Shown here piece by piece: positions 16,979 through 24,250 of a DNA stretch of 64,000 nt. A model generated the notes under the pieces. It did no database searches, was not told where the DNA came from, and worked only from the letters and a program-made list of their open reading frames with translations. Within the stretch, counting starts at the first letter, position 1; every line of letters starts with the position of its first letter. The stretch comes from Pseudorhodoplanes sinuspersici. GTDB taxonomy: Bacteria; Pseudomonadota; Alphaproteobacteria; Rhizobiales; Xanthobacteraceae. The stretch covers positions 1,048,501 to 1,112,500 of the forward strand of contig NZ_CP021112.1 of the NCBI RefSeq assembly GCF_002119765.1, in the 5' to 3' direction. Made by a program: the position numbers and the translations under genes.

Positions 16979-17962
16979 TCAATCCGCCTTGAAGCCGGTC
17001 TCGTCGGCAATCTTGCGCCAGCGCTCCATCTGCGTCTTGATATCGGCCATCAGCTTCTCAGGCCCGGTGGCGCCGACCGCCTCCATGCCCTGAACGTCGA
17101 ACTTGCTCTTCACATCCGGATCGGCATGCGCCTTCTTGGCGGCATCGATAAAGGCTTCGATGGCCGGCTGCGGCGTGCCTTTCTTCACCAGCAGGCCGAA
17201 CCACACCATCGCGGTGAAATCGTCATAGCCAAGCTCCGCGAAGGTCGGCACGTCGGGCAGAAAGCGCGTGCGCTGCGGGCTGGTCACGGCAATCGCGTTG
17301 AGCTTGCCGGATTTGATGAACGGCATGGCATTGCCGAGCTGCATGAAGCCGAGCAACGCATGGCCCGCGACCATGTCGTTGGTCTGGGGACCGGAGCCCT
17401 TGTAGACGATGTGATTGAGGTCGAGGCCGAAGCGCGTGTTGAGCTGATGGCCGAGAAAAGCCGACGGCGTGCCCGGGCTGAACGACGCATAACCGAGTTT
17501 GCCTGGATTGGCCTTGACCCAGGCGACCAGCTCCTTGAGGTTTTTCGCCGGCACGCTCGGATGAGTGGCCAGAACAAGCGGCGCTTCCACGCCCTTCACG
17601 ATCGGCACGAGATCGTCAATCGTCCAGCGCAGATTCTTGTAGATGACCGGATTGATCTCGGTCATCGCCTGGGTGCCGACCCACATCATCGTTCCGTCGG
17701 CCGGCTGATCGACGACATATTGGGTGGACAGGATGCCGCCCGCGCCGGGCTTGTTCTCGATGATGATGGTGCGGCCAAGCGTCTTCGACATGTGGTCGCC
17801 GACAATGCGCGCATAGGGGTCGAGAATCCCCCCGGCCACGGATCCGACGACAATCTTGATGATGCCGTTATCGGCCGGCTGAGCGGTCGCGCCGGATGGC
17901 GCAAGCGCCGCAAACGTTAAAGCACAAAAGGCCGCAACAAACCGTGCGCAGGCTGCGCGCAT
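16979..17962 (-). CDS. Bug-family tricarboxylate-transport receptor (TctC-like), copy 2
   Basis: A 327-aa periplasmic receptor with a signal peptide at about 1-28 ending GATAQ. Family blocks follow: IIKIVVGSVAGGILDPYARIVGDHM, IIENKPGAGGILSTQYVVDQPADGTMMW, FLPDVPTFAELGYDDFTAMVWFGL. GGAGG lies seven bases before the ATG. Its stop faces the sulfatase gene. A 41-aa basic protein frame ends 27 bp upstream on the same strand, so the two probably share a transcript. As with copy 1, no TctA/TctB permease genes are present nearby. Confidence 0.9.
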   Translation of the reverse strand: MRAACARFVAAFCALTFAALAPSGATAQPADNGIIKIVVGSVAGGILDPYARIVGDHMSKTLGRTIIIENKPGAGGILSTQYVVDQPADGTMMWVGTQAMTEINPVIYKNLRWTIDDLVPIVKGVEAPLVLATHPSVPAKNLKELVAWVKANPGKLGYASFSPGTPSAFLGHQLNTRFGLDLNHIVYKGSGPQTNDMVAGHALLGFMQLGNAMPFIKSGKLNAIAVTSPQRTRFLPDVPTFAELGYDDFTAMVWFGLLVKKGTPQPAIEAFIDAAKKAHADPDVKSKFDVQGMEAVGATGPEKLMADIKTQMERWRKIADETGFKAD

Positions 17963-17989
17963 GCTATCCTCCCATATGGCGTCCCGCGC

Positions 17990-18115
17990 TTACTGCGCGC
18001 TTGTTGTCGTTTTCGACCGAGATTTCGGCCCCGGACCGCGCATGTAATGACGCTCCGGATGATATCTGTTCCGTCGATGACGCGAGAATTCGCGGAGCAA
18101 CGCACGCAACGCCAT
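17990..18115 (-). CDS. small basic protein, PERHYMRGPGPK family (copy 2)
   Basis: A 41-aa frame from ATG 18115: MALRALLREFSRHRRN, core YHPERHYMRGPGPK, tail SRSKTTTSAQ. An upstream in-frame ATG at 18154 would add a basic, hydrophobic lead, so the start is unsettled. Copy 1 at 13689 aligns in the N-terminal helix (ALQSLLKQL against ALRALLREF), the core and the SAQ ending. It lies 27 bp upstream of Bug receptor copy 2 and about 115 bp downstream of a perfect palindromic LysR-like site. Function unknown; the high positive charge suggests binding to nucleic acid or membrane. Confidence 0.55.
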   Translation of the reverse strand: MALRALLREFSRHRRNRYHPERHYMRGPGPKSRSKTTTSAQ

Positions 18116-18229
18116 ACTGAAGCGCCGCAAACGGGGATACAAGATCAAGGACATCGCTCGGACACAGGGCATCCGGCGATGGAAATCGCACCTTCGCGGC
18201 TAAGTAAAATGAGCAATTTTTCGGGTGTC

Positions 18230-18245
18230 ATAGCCAAATGGCTAT
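18230..18245 (-). promoter_or_regulatory. candidate PcaQ-type LysR operator 4 (perfect palindrome)
   Basis: ATAGCC-AAAT-GGCTAT has the PcaQ-box layout ATANCC-N4-GGNTAT, and the symmetry extends three further bases on each side (GTC/GAC). It lies about 115 bp before the small-ORF/Bug operon on the minus strand and just past the DUF2948 stop. As RNA it would form a 10-bp hairpin, but no T-run follows, so an operator is favoured over a terminator. Confidence 0.5.
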
Positions 18246-18265
18246 GACCGCCCGGACAGGCCCTG

Positions 18266-18736
18266 TCAGGCCCGCATGATCTTGCTCTCGATCGGCGTCG
18301 TCTCGATGCACTGATGATCGGGACAGGCGGGCGCCTGCCAGATCGGACCGAGATCGACCACCTCGCTTTCGAGGCATTCGACCTCGAGCCGCAACGCGCC
18401 GCCGCCCGAGAATGACAGGGTGACGACACCGCCGGGCGCATCCGTTTCGGAAAATTCGATCGCCAGGAGATTGAGGAGCTGATCCTTGGCCGCGCAATCG
18501 AGACCGCGGCACTTGCAGGACGAAACACGATCAAAGCGCAGTGCCGCGCGCCGGCGCTGCCAGGCCGGACTTTCGGCCACCGCCGCTTCCCAATCGAAGC
18601 GGTTGAGCGCGATCACGACGCGGTTTTCATTCGGCCGCCAGAGCACTTCACCGATCCTGACCACCGCATCCTGAAGATGCGCAGACACGATTTCCAAGTC
18701 CTCGCGGTCGAGCGCGATGAGTTTCAACATATCCAT
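18266..18736 (-). CDS. DUF2948 family protein
   Basis: A 156-aa conserved alphaproteobacterial protein of unknown function, recognised by MLKLIALDREDLEIVSAHLQDAVVRIGEVLW, the NRVVIALNRFDWE block, and GGVVTLSFSGGGALRLEVECLE. It is normally encoded beside murA and hisD. Here murA is the upstream neighbour (148 bp), but hisD is absent and the Bug/small-ORF group follows, marking the right boundary of the accessory island. No signal peptide or membrane helix is seen. Confidence 0.88.
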   Translation of the reverse strand: MDMLKLIALDREDLEIVSAHLQDAVVRIGEVLWRPNENRVVIALNRFDWEAAVAESPAWQRRRAALRFDRVSSCKCRGLDCAAKDQLLNLLAIEFSETDAPGGVVTLSFSGGGALRLEVECLESEVVDLGPIWQAPACPDHQCIETTPIESKIMRA

Positions 18737-18884
18737 GACACGGCCTTTTTGGGTCGGTCTTTAAGTGAATTTGCCCTGCAGGCTAGTTAGGCAAGCATTT
18801 CTTTGCCGCAAGGGGCAAAGGGCCCGCAGACCAGGTCGGAAGGAACGATATTATGGCGCGTTAACCGCGTTCGTCCAACAGCTT

Positions 18885-20174
18885 TTAGCCGCTGACCCGC
18901 TCGACCAGACCGCCACAGGCGCTGAGCTTTTCCTCAAGCCGCTCGAAACCGCGATCAAGATGGTAGACGCGGTTTACCACCGTCTCCCCCTCGGCCGCGA
19001 GCGCTGCAATCACCAGCGATACCGAGGCACGCAGATCGGTCGCCATCACCGGCGCACCACGCAAGCGGTCGACGCCCTCGATCATCGCCGACTGGCCATC
19101 GAGCGAGATCTTTGCGCCGAGCCGCGCCAGCTCCTGCACATGCATGAAACGGTTTTCAAAGATCGTTTCGGTGATCCGCGAGGTCCCCTTGGCCTTGGTC
19201 ATCAGCGCCATCAATTGCGCCTGCATGTCGGTCGGGAAGCCGGGGAACGGCTCGGTCGTCACTTCAACGGGCTGCAGACCCGAGCCGTTGCGGGCAACGC
19301 GCACGCCCTCATTGGTTACGGTGACCTTGGCGCCGACTTGCTCCAGCACATCGAGCGTCGATTGCAGCAATTCCGGCCGCGCGCCCTGCAGCATCACATC
19401 GCCGCCGGTCATCGCCACCGCCATCGCATAGGTGCCGGTCTCGATGCGGTCGGGCACGACATTGTGCCTGGCCGGACCCAGCCGCGAGACGCCCTCGATC
19501 TCGATATGCGAGGTGCCGGCGCCGGCGATCTTCGCGCCCATCTTGATCAGGCAATCAGCGAGGTCCTTCACCTCTGGCTCCTGCGCAGCGTTGTCGATCA
19601 CCGTCGTGCCTTGCGCCAGCGCGGCGGCCATGATCGCAACATGGGTGCCGCCGACGGTCACCTTGGGAAAATTGATCTCGCCGCCGCGCAATCCGTTCGG
19701 CGCCCGCGCCACCGCATAGCCGCTGTCGATATCGACCGTTGCGCCGAGTTGCTCCATGGCCATGATCAACAGATCGACCGGCCGCGTGCCGATGGCGCAG
19801 CCGCCCGGCAGCGACACCTTGGCTTCGCCCATGCGCGCAAGCAGCGGCGCAATGATCCAGAAGCTGGCCCGCATTTTCGAAACCAGTTCGTAGGGCGCGG
19901 TGGTGTCGACGATGCTCGCGGCGGAAATCTTCACGGTCTGGCCGGCATGCTCGCCGTCGCCCGCGCGCTTGCCCGACAGCATGACATCGACGCCGTGATT
20001 GTTCAGGATGCGCTGGAGTTGCACCACGTCGGCGAGGTGAGGCACGTTTTCCAGGATCAGCGTGTCTTCGGTGAGAAGACTGGCGATCATCAGCGGCAAG
20101 GTCGCGTTCTTGGCGCCGGAAATCGGAATCGTGCCTTCCAACGGCCGTCCGCCGGTAATCCGAATGCGATCCAT
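18885..20174 (-). CDS. murA: UDP-N-acetylglucosamine 1-carboxyvinyltransferase MurA
   Basis: A 429-aa EPSP-synthase-fold enzyme that transfers enolpyruvate from PEP to UDP-GlcNAc, the first committed step of peptidoglycan synthesis. It shows [15 protein letters not shown] near the start (Lys-Asn of the substrate site) and the catalytic cysteine in [13 protein letters not shown] near residue 126, so it should be fosfomycin-sensitive in type. The ATG at 20174 (MDRIRITGG) has GGAGG a few bases upstream; the in-frame TTG at 20186 overlaps that site and is rejected. It is followed by DUF2948 as usual. Confidence 0.97.
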   Translation of the reverse strand: MDRIRITGGRPLEGTIPISGAKNATLPLMIASLLTEDTLILENVPHLADVVQLQRILNNHGVDVMLSGKRAGDGEHAGQTVKISAASIVDTTAPYELVSKMRASFWIIAPLLARMGEAKVSLPGGCAIGTRPVDLLIMAMEQLGATVDIDSGYAVARAPNGLRGGEINFPKVTVGGTHVAIMAAALAQGTTVIDNAAQEPEVKDLADCLIKMGAKIAGAGTSHIEIEGVSRLGPARHNVVPDRIETGTYAMAVAMTGGDVMLQGARPELLQSTLDVLEQVGAKVTVTNEGVRVARNGSGLQPVEVTTEPFPGFPTDMQAQLMALMTKAKGTSRITETIFENRFMHVQELARLGAKISLDGQSAMIEGVDRLRGAPVMATDLRASVSLVIAALAAEGETVVNRVYHLDRGFERLEEKLSACGGLVERVSG

Positions 20175-20230
20175 GCGCCCCTCCAACCGATGACTGGACT
20201 GGCTGCGGCACCCGCAGCCGATTTAAACCT

Positions 20231-20297
20231 AGAGCATTTTAAACGTAGACCATGATGCCGCCCGAAAACCGCTTCGCAGTTTTCGGCATCATGCTCT
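20231..20297. repeat. dispersed palindromic repeat (CATGATGCCG family)
   Basis: AGAGCAT...CATGATGCCG...CGAAAACCGCTTCGCAGTTTTCGGCATCATGCTCT folds as a hairpin and matches the elements at 14037 and 53244, with about 20 extra bases near its left end. It lies upstream of murA. The rest of the 183-bp gap to the next gene shows no feature. Confidence 0.75.
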
Positions 20298-20369
20298 GTC
20301 CTAGCCTACATCCTGCCCCTTGGGGGTGGAATATGGTCGAAATCGGCCTTCTTGATGTGGTTTACTTGA

Positions 20370-20552
20370 TCAGTCCTTGACGCCCGCGCCCGAATTGGAC
20401 GGATGCCGCGGGGCTTCGGCCGACGAGATAGCCTCCGATTCGGACGAACGCTCGCGCGCCTGCGCTTTCCGGCGCTTGAGGTTGTCTCTCAGCGCCTTGG
20501 CCAGCCGCTCCTTTTCCGCATCCTTCGGCGGGGTTCTGGGTAATCCGGACAT
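20370..20552 (-). CDS. small charged conserved hypothetical protein
   Basis: A 60-aa protein, MSGLPRTPPKDAEKERLAKA then a strongly basic helix LRDNLKRRKAQARER and a Ser/Ala-rich acidic tail. Similar short proteins with a DAEKERLAKALR-NLKRRKAQ core are familiar next to murA in Bradyrhizobium relatives, but no function is known. It is on the murA strand, 195 bp upstream. There is no signal peptide. The start was chosen at the ATG directly before the conserved block. Confidence 0.7.
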   Translation of the reverse strand: MSGLPRTPPKDAEKERLAKALRDNLKRRKAQARERSSESEAISSAEAPRHPSNSGAGVKD

Positions 20553-20593
20553 GGCTGCCACAAAGCCTAAAAACCGGGCGACAGGCAAGACCC

Positions 20594-20648
20594 AGAGCGT
20601 TTTCGAGCGAAGTGGGTACCGGTTCGCGTGAAGAAAACGCGTCAAAAA
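20594..20648. repeat. dispersed repeat (AGAGCGTTTTCGAGCGAAG family)
   Basis: It starts AGAGCGTTTTCGAGCGAAG, continues through TGGGTACCGGTTCGCGTGAA, and ends GAAAACGCGTCAAAA. It is nearly identical over 50 bases to 57732-57788. The ends are partly inverted (GCGTTTTC / GAAAACGC), so it can form a hairpin. It lies upstream of the 60-aa protein gene. Confidence 0.85.
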
Positions 20649-20797
20649 ACAAAAAGCGGCTTCCCCTGCCGGATCCGCATTGGCGCCGCGCATAAGCTCT
20701 TCACCGCAATATGAAGGCATCGACCACAAGATCGCGGCGGCGAACCTTCGGCCCCGATCATAGCTTGGCCCTCGGACCCAAACCGAAAGAGAGAGCC

Positions 20798-21043
20798 ATG
20801 CCCCGCACACTCGCAGTTGCTATTGCCGCCTTGCTGATCACGTCCGGTACGACCGGAGCGATGGCCGCCACGCGTCATGCCAACCATGCCAGCCACGGAT
20901 ATTCGACCTATCGTCCGGCAACCGTCCCGATTGTTCCCTACCGCGCGCGCAGCGCCTACGGCGCCGTCGCCGCACCGACCATCGGCGGCGACTGCAGCCA
21001 GCGGCCCTTTGCCCGCGATTGTGACAAGCGCGGGCCCTGGTAA
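20798..21043 (+). CDS. small exported hypothetical protein
   Basis: An 81-aa protein with a signal peptide MPRTLAVAIAALLITSGTTGAMA (about 1-23). The mature part is rich in His, Tyr, Ala and Arg (ATRHANHASHGYSTYRP) and ends in two cysteines (GGDCSQRPFARDCDKRGPW) that could form a disulfide. No family was recognised. A purine-rich GAAAGAGAGAG precedes the ATG. It stands alone upstream of tRNA-Thr. Confidence 0.65.
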   Translation: MPRTLAVAIAALLITSGTTGAMAATRHANHASHGYSTYRPATVPIVPYRARSAYGAVAAPTIGGDCSQRPFARDCDKRGPW

Positions 21044-21171
21044 CGCCATCCGTATCGTGGAATGCCCTTGCCCGGTCCTCCGGCGGCAGCTAATAACCCC
21101 GCCGGGCGGACCGAAATCGATTCAACTGGCCGCTCGATCCGAAAGCCCGTAACCGGGAACCGATCGGACAC

Positions 21172-21246
21172 GCTGCCGTAGCTCAGTGGTAGAGCACTTC
21201 ATTGGTAATGAAGAGGTCGACAGTTCAATCCTGTCCGGCAGCACCA
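21172..21246 (+). tRNA. tRNA-Thr (GGT anticodon)
   Basis: Acceptor GCTGCCG pairs with CGGCAGC, the D arm is GCTCAGTGGTAGAGC, anticodon stem CTTCA/TGAAG encloses loop TTGGTAA giving anticodon GGT, and the T arm has GTTCAATCC. The terminal ACCA is encoded. It is 75 nt including CCA. Confidence 0.95.
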
Positions 21247-21263
21247 CGCATTCCTCTGAAAGA

Positions 21264-21587
21264 TCAGCACGACGCGGCCATGGCCGGTTTGCAGACAGCG
21301 GGATGCCCAGCGCAGCAATCCTCCATGAGAAACTGGATGAGCGCCCGAAGCGCCTTGTATTCGGCGCTGTAGATCATCGAACGCGCCTCGCGCCGGACGG
21401 CGATGAGACCTGATCGCTCAAGCTCCTTCAGATGAAACGACACGTTTGAAGGCGACACCTCCATGGCCTCGCCGATGGCACCGGCCGACACACCCGAAGG
21501 TCCCGCCCGAACCAGCATTCGGAGAATGCGCAGCCGGGTTTCCTGAGAAATGGCGCCGAAGGCCATCAGGGCTTGACGTTGGTCCAT
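21264..21587 (-). CDS. arsR: ArsR-family metalloregulator
   Basis: A 107-aa winged-helix repressor: LMAFGAISQETRLRILRMLVRAGPSGVSAGAIGEAMEVSPSNVSFHLKELERSGLI. The classical ELCVCDL metal box in helix 3 is missing; instead cysteines cluster at the C-terminus (Cys91, Cys92, Cys99, Cys107), as in ArsR proteins that bind arsenite with C-terminal thiols. It is divergent from a DUF6428 gene and shares a palindromic operator with it. No arsenite pump or arsenate reductase is in the window. Confidence 0.88.
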   Translation of the reverse strand: MDQRQALMAFGAISQETRLRILRMLVRAGPSGVSAGAIGEAMEVSPSNVSFHLKELERSGLIAVRREARSMIYSAEYKALRALIQFLMEDCCAGHPAVCKPAMAASC

Positions 21588-21607
21588 ATTTCAACGATCC
21601 TTGAAAT
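21588..21607. promoter_or_regulatory. ArsR operator in the arsR/DUF6428 divergent promoter
   Basis: ATTTCAA-N6-TTGAAAT is a perfect inverted repeat that begins at the base next to the arsR start codon. On the minus strand it contains AAGGA at ribosome-site distance from the arsR ATG, so a bound repressor would cover both the operator and the DNA encoding the ribosome site. On the plus strand it lies 22 bp before the DUF6428 start. Autorepression and divergent control are inferred. Confidence 0.7.
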
Positions 21608-21629
21608 GTTGAAACAAGGAGTAGCCGAG

Positions 21630-22160
21630 ATGCTCGCCGCCGGCAACCGCGAACTTCAATCTCCCCCGCCAGCCCTCTCGGACGGTATCCTCATGGGCGA
21701 TTTACTGGCGTTCCTGAAGCAGCACGGGCATCTGCCGTTGGTGTTTTCATATGGCGGCAGGGCCGTGAAACCCGGCTATCACGTCACGGAAGTCAAAGCC
21801 GGCCAGTTTTCAGCGTTGGATTGCGGGGCCAATCCGGAAGCCTGGACCGAACTGTTCGTCCAGCTCTGGGATGTGCAGGACGGTGACCGCACGCACATGC
21901 TGGCGAGCAAGTTCTCGGCGATCATCGGCAAGGTCGCAGACCATGTGTCCCTGGACTATTCCGCCAAGCTGACGTTTGAAGTCAGCGACGGGGTCGCTCC
22001 CATGCAGCTGTATCAGGCGTCTTCAGCCGAGGCCCGTAGCGGCCGCGTTGAGGTCAGCCTGATGCCCCGCGTATCGAGTTGCAAACCGCGGGACCGTTGG
22101 TTGGCAACACAGACGCCAACCTGTTGCGGCAAAGAAGCTGCGACCGGCTGTTGTACGTAG
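21630..22160 (+). CDS. DUF6428 family protein linked to arsR
   Basis: A 176-aa protein. The central block GDLLAFLKQHGHLPLVFSYGGRAVKPGYHVTEVKAGQFSALDCGANPEAWTELFVQLWD is typical of DUF6428, a family often found in arsenic-resistance gene groups. A cysteine-rich C-terminus (CCGKEAATGCC) could bind thiophilic metals. AAGGAG at 21616-21621 lies eight bases before the ATG at 21630, which decides the start. It is divergent from arsR. Function unknown; it may have a role in handling metal or metalloid. Confidence 0.8.
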   Translation: MLAAGNRELQSPPPALSDGILMGDLLAFLKQHGHLPLVFSYGGRAVKPGYHVTEVKAGQFSALDCGANPEAWTELFVQLWDVQDGDRTHMLASKFSAIIGKVADHVSLDYSAKLTFEVSDGVAPMQLYQASSAEARSGRVEVSLMPRVSSCKPRDRWLATQTPTCCGKEAATGCCT

Positions 22161-22196
22161 CTTCGCCGGCACCAATGCGCATTGACGGTGCCTTGC

Positions 22197-22262
22197 ATTG
22201 AAAACCGCGGCGCTCGAAGCAGTGCTTTCGAGCGCCGTAAACCGGTCGAACGGTTTTCAATG
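22197..22262. terminator. long imperfect hairpin between convergent genes
   Basis: ATTGAAAACCG (22197-22207) pairs with CGGTTTTCAAT (22252-22262), and inside it GCGCTCGAA pairs with TTCGAGCGC. It lies exactly between the converging DUF6428 and DUF6481 genes. A bidirectional terminator role is plausible, but there is no long T-run. Confidence 0.5.
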
Positions 22263-22270
22263 CCGTTGTC

Positions 22271-22660
22271 TCAGTAACCCTTGCGGCGCTGCTTCTTCGC
22301 CGCCTTGCGCGCGGCATAGCGGGCGTCGCGCGCCGCCTTCTGCTCGGCCAGGAGGGCGATCATGGCTTCGGCCTCTTCCGCCTTGATACGCTCAGCTTCG
22401 GCTTCCGCCGCGAGACGGGCCTTTTCTTCCTCGGCCGCCTTGCGCGCCGCCTCTTCCGCTAACCGCTGCTCTTCGATCTTGCGGAGCCTGTCCTTCTCGG
22501 CCTGACGCGCGAGACGCGCCTCGTGGATCGCCTTGCGTTCGGCCTGCCGGGCGGCAAGCCCTGGATCTTCCGCTTTCTCTCGAAACTTCTGCAACATCGC
22601 CTGCTTGGCGGCCATTGCGTTCTTCTGACGGTCGTGAAGGCTCGGATCTTGGTAGCTCAT
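22271..22660 (-). CDS. DUF6481 family coiled-coil protein
   Basis: A 129-aa highly charged Ala/Arg/Glu/Lys protein, almost all alpha helix or coiled coil. After MSYQDPSLHDRQKNAMAAKQAMLQKFREK it runs through EEAARKAAEEEKARLAAEAEAERIKAEEAEA and ends in a basic KKQRRKGY tail. Such proteins are assigned to DUF6481; no function is known. No signal peptide. It converges on the DUF6428 gene. Confidence 0.78.
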   Translation of the reverse strand: MSYQDPSLHDRQKNAMAAKQAMLQKFREKAEDPGLAARQAERKAIHEARLARQAEKDRLRKIEEQRLAEEAARKAAEEEKARLAAEAEAERIKAEEAEAMIALLAEQKAARDARYAARKAAKKQRRKGY

Positions 22661-22832
22661 TGAGTCCCCATGTGAGTGAAGGCGGCTATATATGGCCTTC
22701 GTGACGCGGTCTCAACATTCCGCAGACGAATTAATGGCGCGAAATGCGCGCTATGCGTTCACGAATTGGGACAAGACCGTCATATCGGTTAAAGAAGCGC
22801 CGATATTGCCCCTGGAGGTTCGAGTAGCCGCA

Positions 22833-23522
22833 ATGCATCCCGTTTCGATCCGCCCCGAAATCATCGCGCGCGTCGTCGCCCGTAGAGGCCGCGCCAACTG
22901 GTTCGACCGGCTGGAACCGGCCCGCACGGCCCTGGTGGTCATCGATATGCAAACGGCTTTCTGCCAGCCCGGAGCCCCTGCCGAAGTTCCGGCATCCCGC
23001 GAGATTGTGCCGGCAATCAACGAATTGACCGGCGAATTGCGCAAGCTCGGCTGCCCGGTGATCTGGGTGGTCCACGCCAACACCCACAAGGGCGGCCGCA
23101 GCGACTGGGCTTTGTTCTTCAACAATGTCGTCGGCGATGATGTCCGCGAACGCACGATGGATGCACTGGCCCCCGGCAAGCAGACAGTGTGGCCCGAACT
23201 GAACGTCGCTGATAGCGACCACACCGTGATCAAGAACCGCTACAGCGCGTTGATTGCCGGGTCGTCGCAGCTCGAACGGCTGCTGCGCAGCCTCGATATC
23301 GATACGGTACTGATCGCCGGCACCAAGACCAATGTCTGCTGCGAATCCACCGCGCGCGACGCGATGATGCTCGATTTCAAGGTGGTGATGCTGTCCGATT
23401 GCTGCGCCGCTCTGTCCGATGACGAGCACCGCTCGGCGCTGGAGAATATCTTCCAGCAGTTCGGCGATGTGGCGACGGCGGACGAGGCGCTGCTGAAGCT
23501 GAGGGTGCCGGGGAACACATGA
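22833..23522 (+). CDS. isochorismatase-family cysteine hydrolase
   Basis: A 229-aa member of the isochorismatase-like hydrolases (nicotinamidase, N-carbamoylsarcosine amidase, ureidoacrylate hydrolase). The triad is visible: Asp38 in LVVIDMQTAFC, Lys in TVIKNRYSAL, and Cys in TKTNVCCESTARDA. The ATG at 22833 has GGAGG 14 bases upstream, rather far; an upstream extension to 22692 reads unlike the family. The stop overlaps the DedA start by 4 bp. The substrate cannot be fixed; the cis-peptide region resembles RutB/ureidoacrylate-type enzymes. Confidence 0.85.
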   Translation: MHPVSIRPEIIARVVARRGRANWFDRLEPARTALVVIDMQTAFCQPGAPAEVPASREIVPAINELTGELRKLGCPVIWVVHANTHKGGRSDWALFFNNVVGDDVRERTMDALAPGKQTVWPELNVADSDHTVIKNRYSALIAGSSQLERLLRSLDIDTVLIAGTKTNVCCESTARDAMMLDFKVVMLSDCCAALSDDEHRSALENIFQQFGDVATADEALLKLRVPGNT

Positions 23523-24115
23523 CCGACCTCACCCAACTGATTGATGCAGTCCGCGAGCATGGCGAAGTCGTGTACGCCTTCATCTTCGCCTACGCGGCAT
23601 CGCATGCGTTGCTGATGGCCCTGTTCGCGGGCTATGCGGCGCAGCTCGGCGTGCTCGATCTGAAAATGACGATTATCCATTGCTTCGCCGGGAGCTTCGC
23701 TGGCGACGTCTTCCGGTTCTGGCTCGCGCGCCGTTACGGCGAACGGCTGCTGGCCCGCTGGCCGCGCATCTCCGCGCATGCCACCACCGTGAAACGGTTG
23801 GTCGACCGGCACGCGCTCTGGCTGCCGCTCATTCACCGGTTTCCCTATGGCATCCGGGGGCTCGGCGCCTTCGCCTACGGCTTGTCGAAAATGTCGTGGG
23901 GCCTGTTCCTGGTCCTGAATCTCATCGGCGCCGCGGTGTGGGCGGTATCGATGGTGCTGGCCGGTTACGCCTTCGGCAAGGTTTCGGACAAGGTTCTCGG
24001 CGACACCGTTTCGGGGCTCAGCCTGGCGATGCTGGTCGTATTCCTCGCCGTGTCGTGGCTGCTCAGCCGCAAACTCGAACAGGCCATCGAGGCCGACGCG
24101 AGACGCAATCCGTAA
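23519..24115 (+). CDS. DedA-family membrane protein
   Basis: A 198-aa SNARE-associated/DedA protein. The re-entrant motif region GSFAGDVFRFWLARRYGERL and the later HRFPYGIRGLGAFAYGLSKMSWGLFLVLNLIGAAVWA are typical. DedA proteins flip or transport phospholipids or undecaprenyl phosphate and affect proton-motive force. Four or five hydrophobic segments are seen. It is coupled by an ATGA overlap to the isochorismatase gene, an unusual pairing. The exact substrate is unknown. Confidence 0.82.
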   Translation: MTDLTQLIDAVREHGEVVYAFIFAYAASHALLMALFAGYAAQLGVLDLKMTIIHCFAGSFAGDVFRFWLARRYGERLLARWPRISAHATTVKRLVDRHALWLPLIHRFPYGIRGLGAFAYGLSKMSWGLFLVLNLIGAAVWAVSMVLAGYAFGKVSDKVLGDTVSGLSLAMLVVFLAVSWLLSRKLEQAIEADARRNP

Positions 24116-24250
24116 TGTCCGCCCTTGAAAAGGTCTTCCAACGGGATACGGCGGCGGCGATCCTTCCGAAAACCGCGCGCCGTCGCGCACCTGAAAACTG
24201 ATCTTAATCAAAGCAAGGCCGGGCGAGTCCGGTAGTCTTAAACCAAGACC

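Noticed and set aside
18227-18248. Terminator for the DUF2948 gene
   Set aside because: The palindrome could form a hairpin, but no T-run follows, the loop is only two bases, and its core matches the LysR-type box; an operator is more likely.
18765-20255. 496-codon plus-strand frame opposite murA
   Set aside because: It covers the murA gene on the other strand and shows only biased composition without motifs.
21172-21246. tRNA-Thr as an integration (att) site
   Set aside because: No copy of the tRNA 3' end and no integrase gene were seen nearby; flanking genes look chromosomal.
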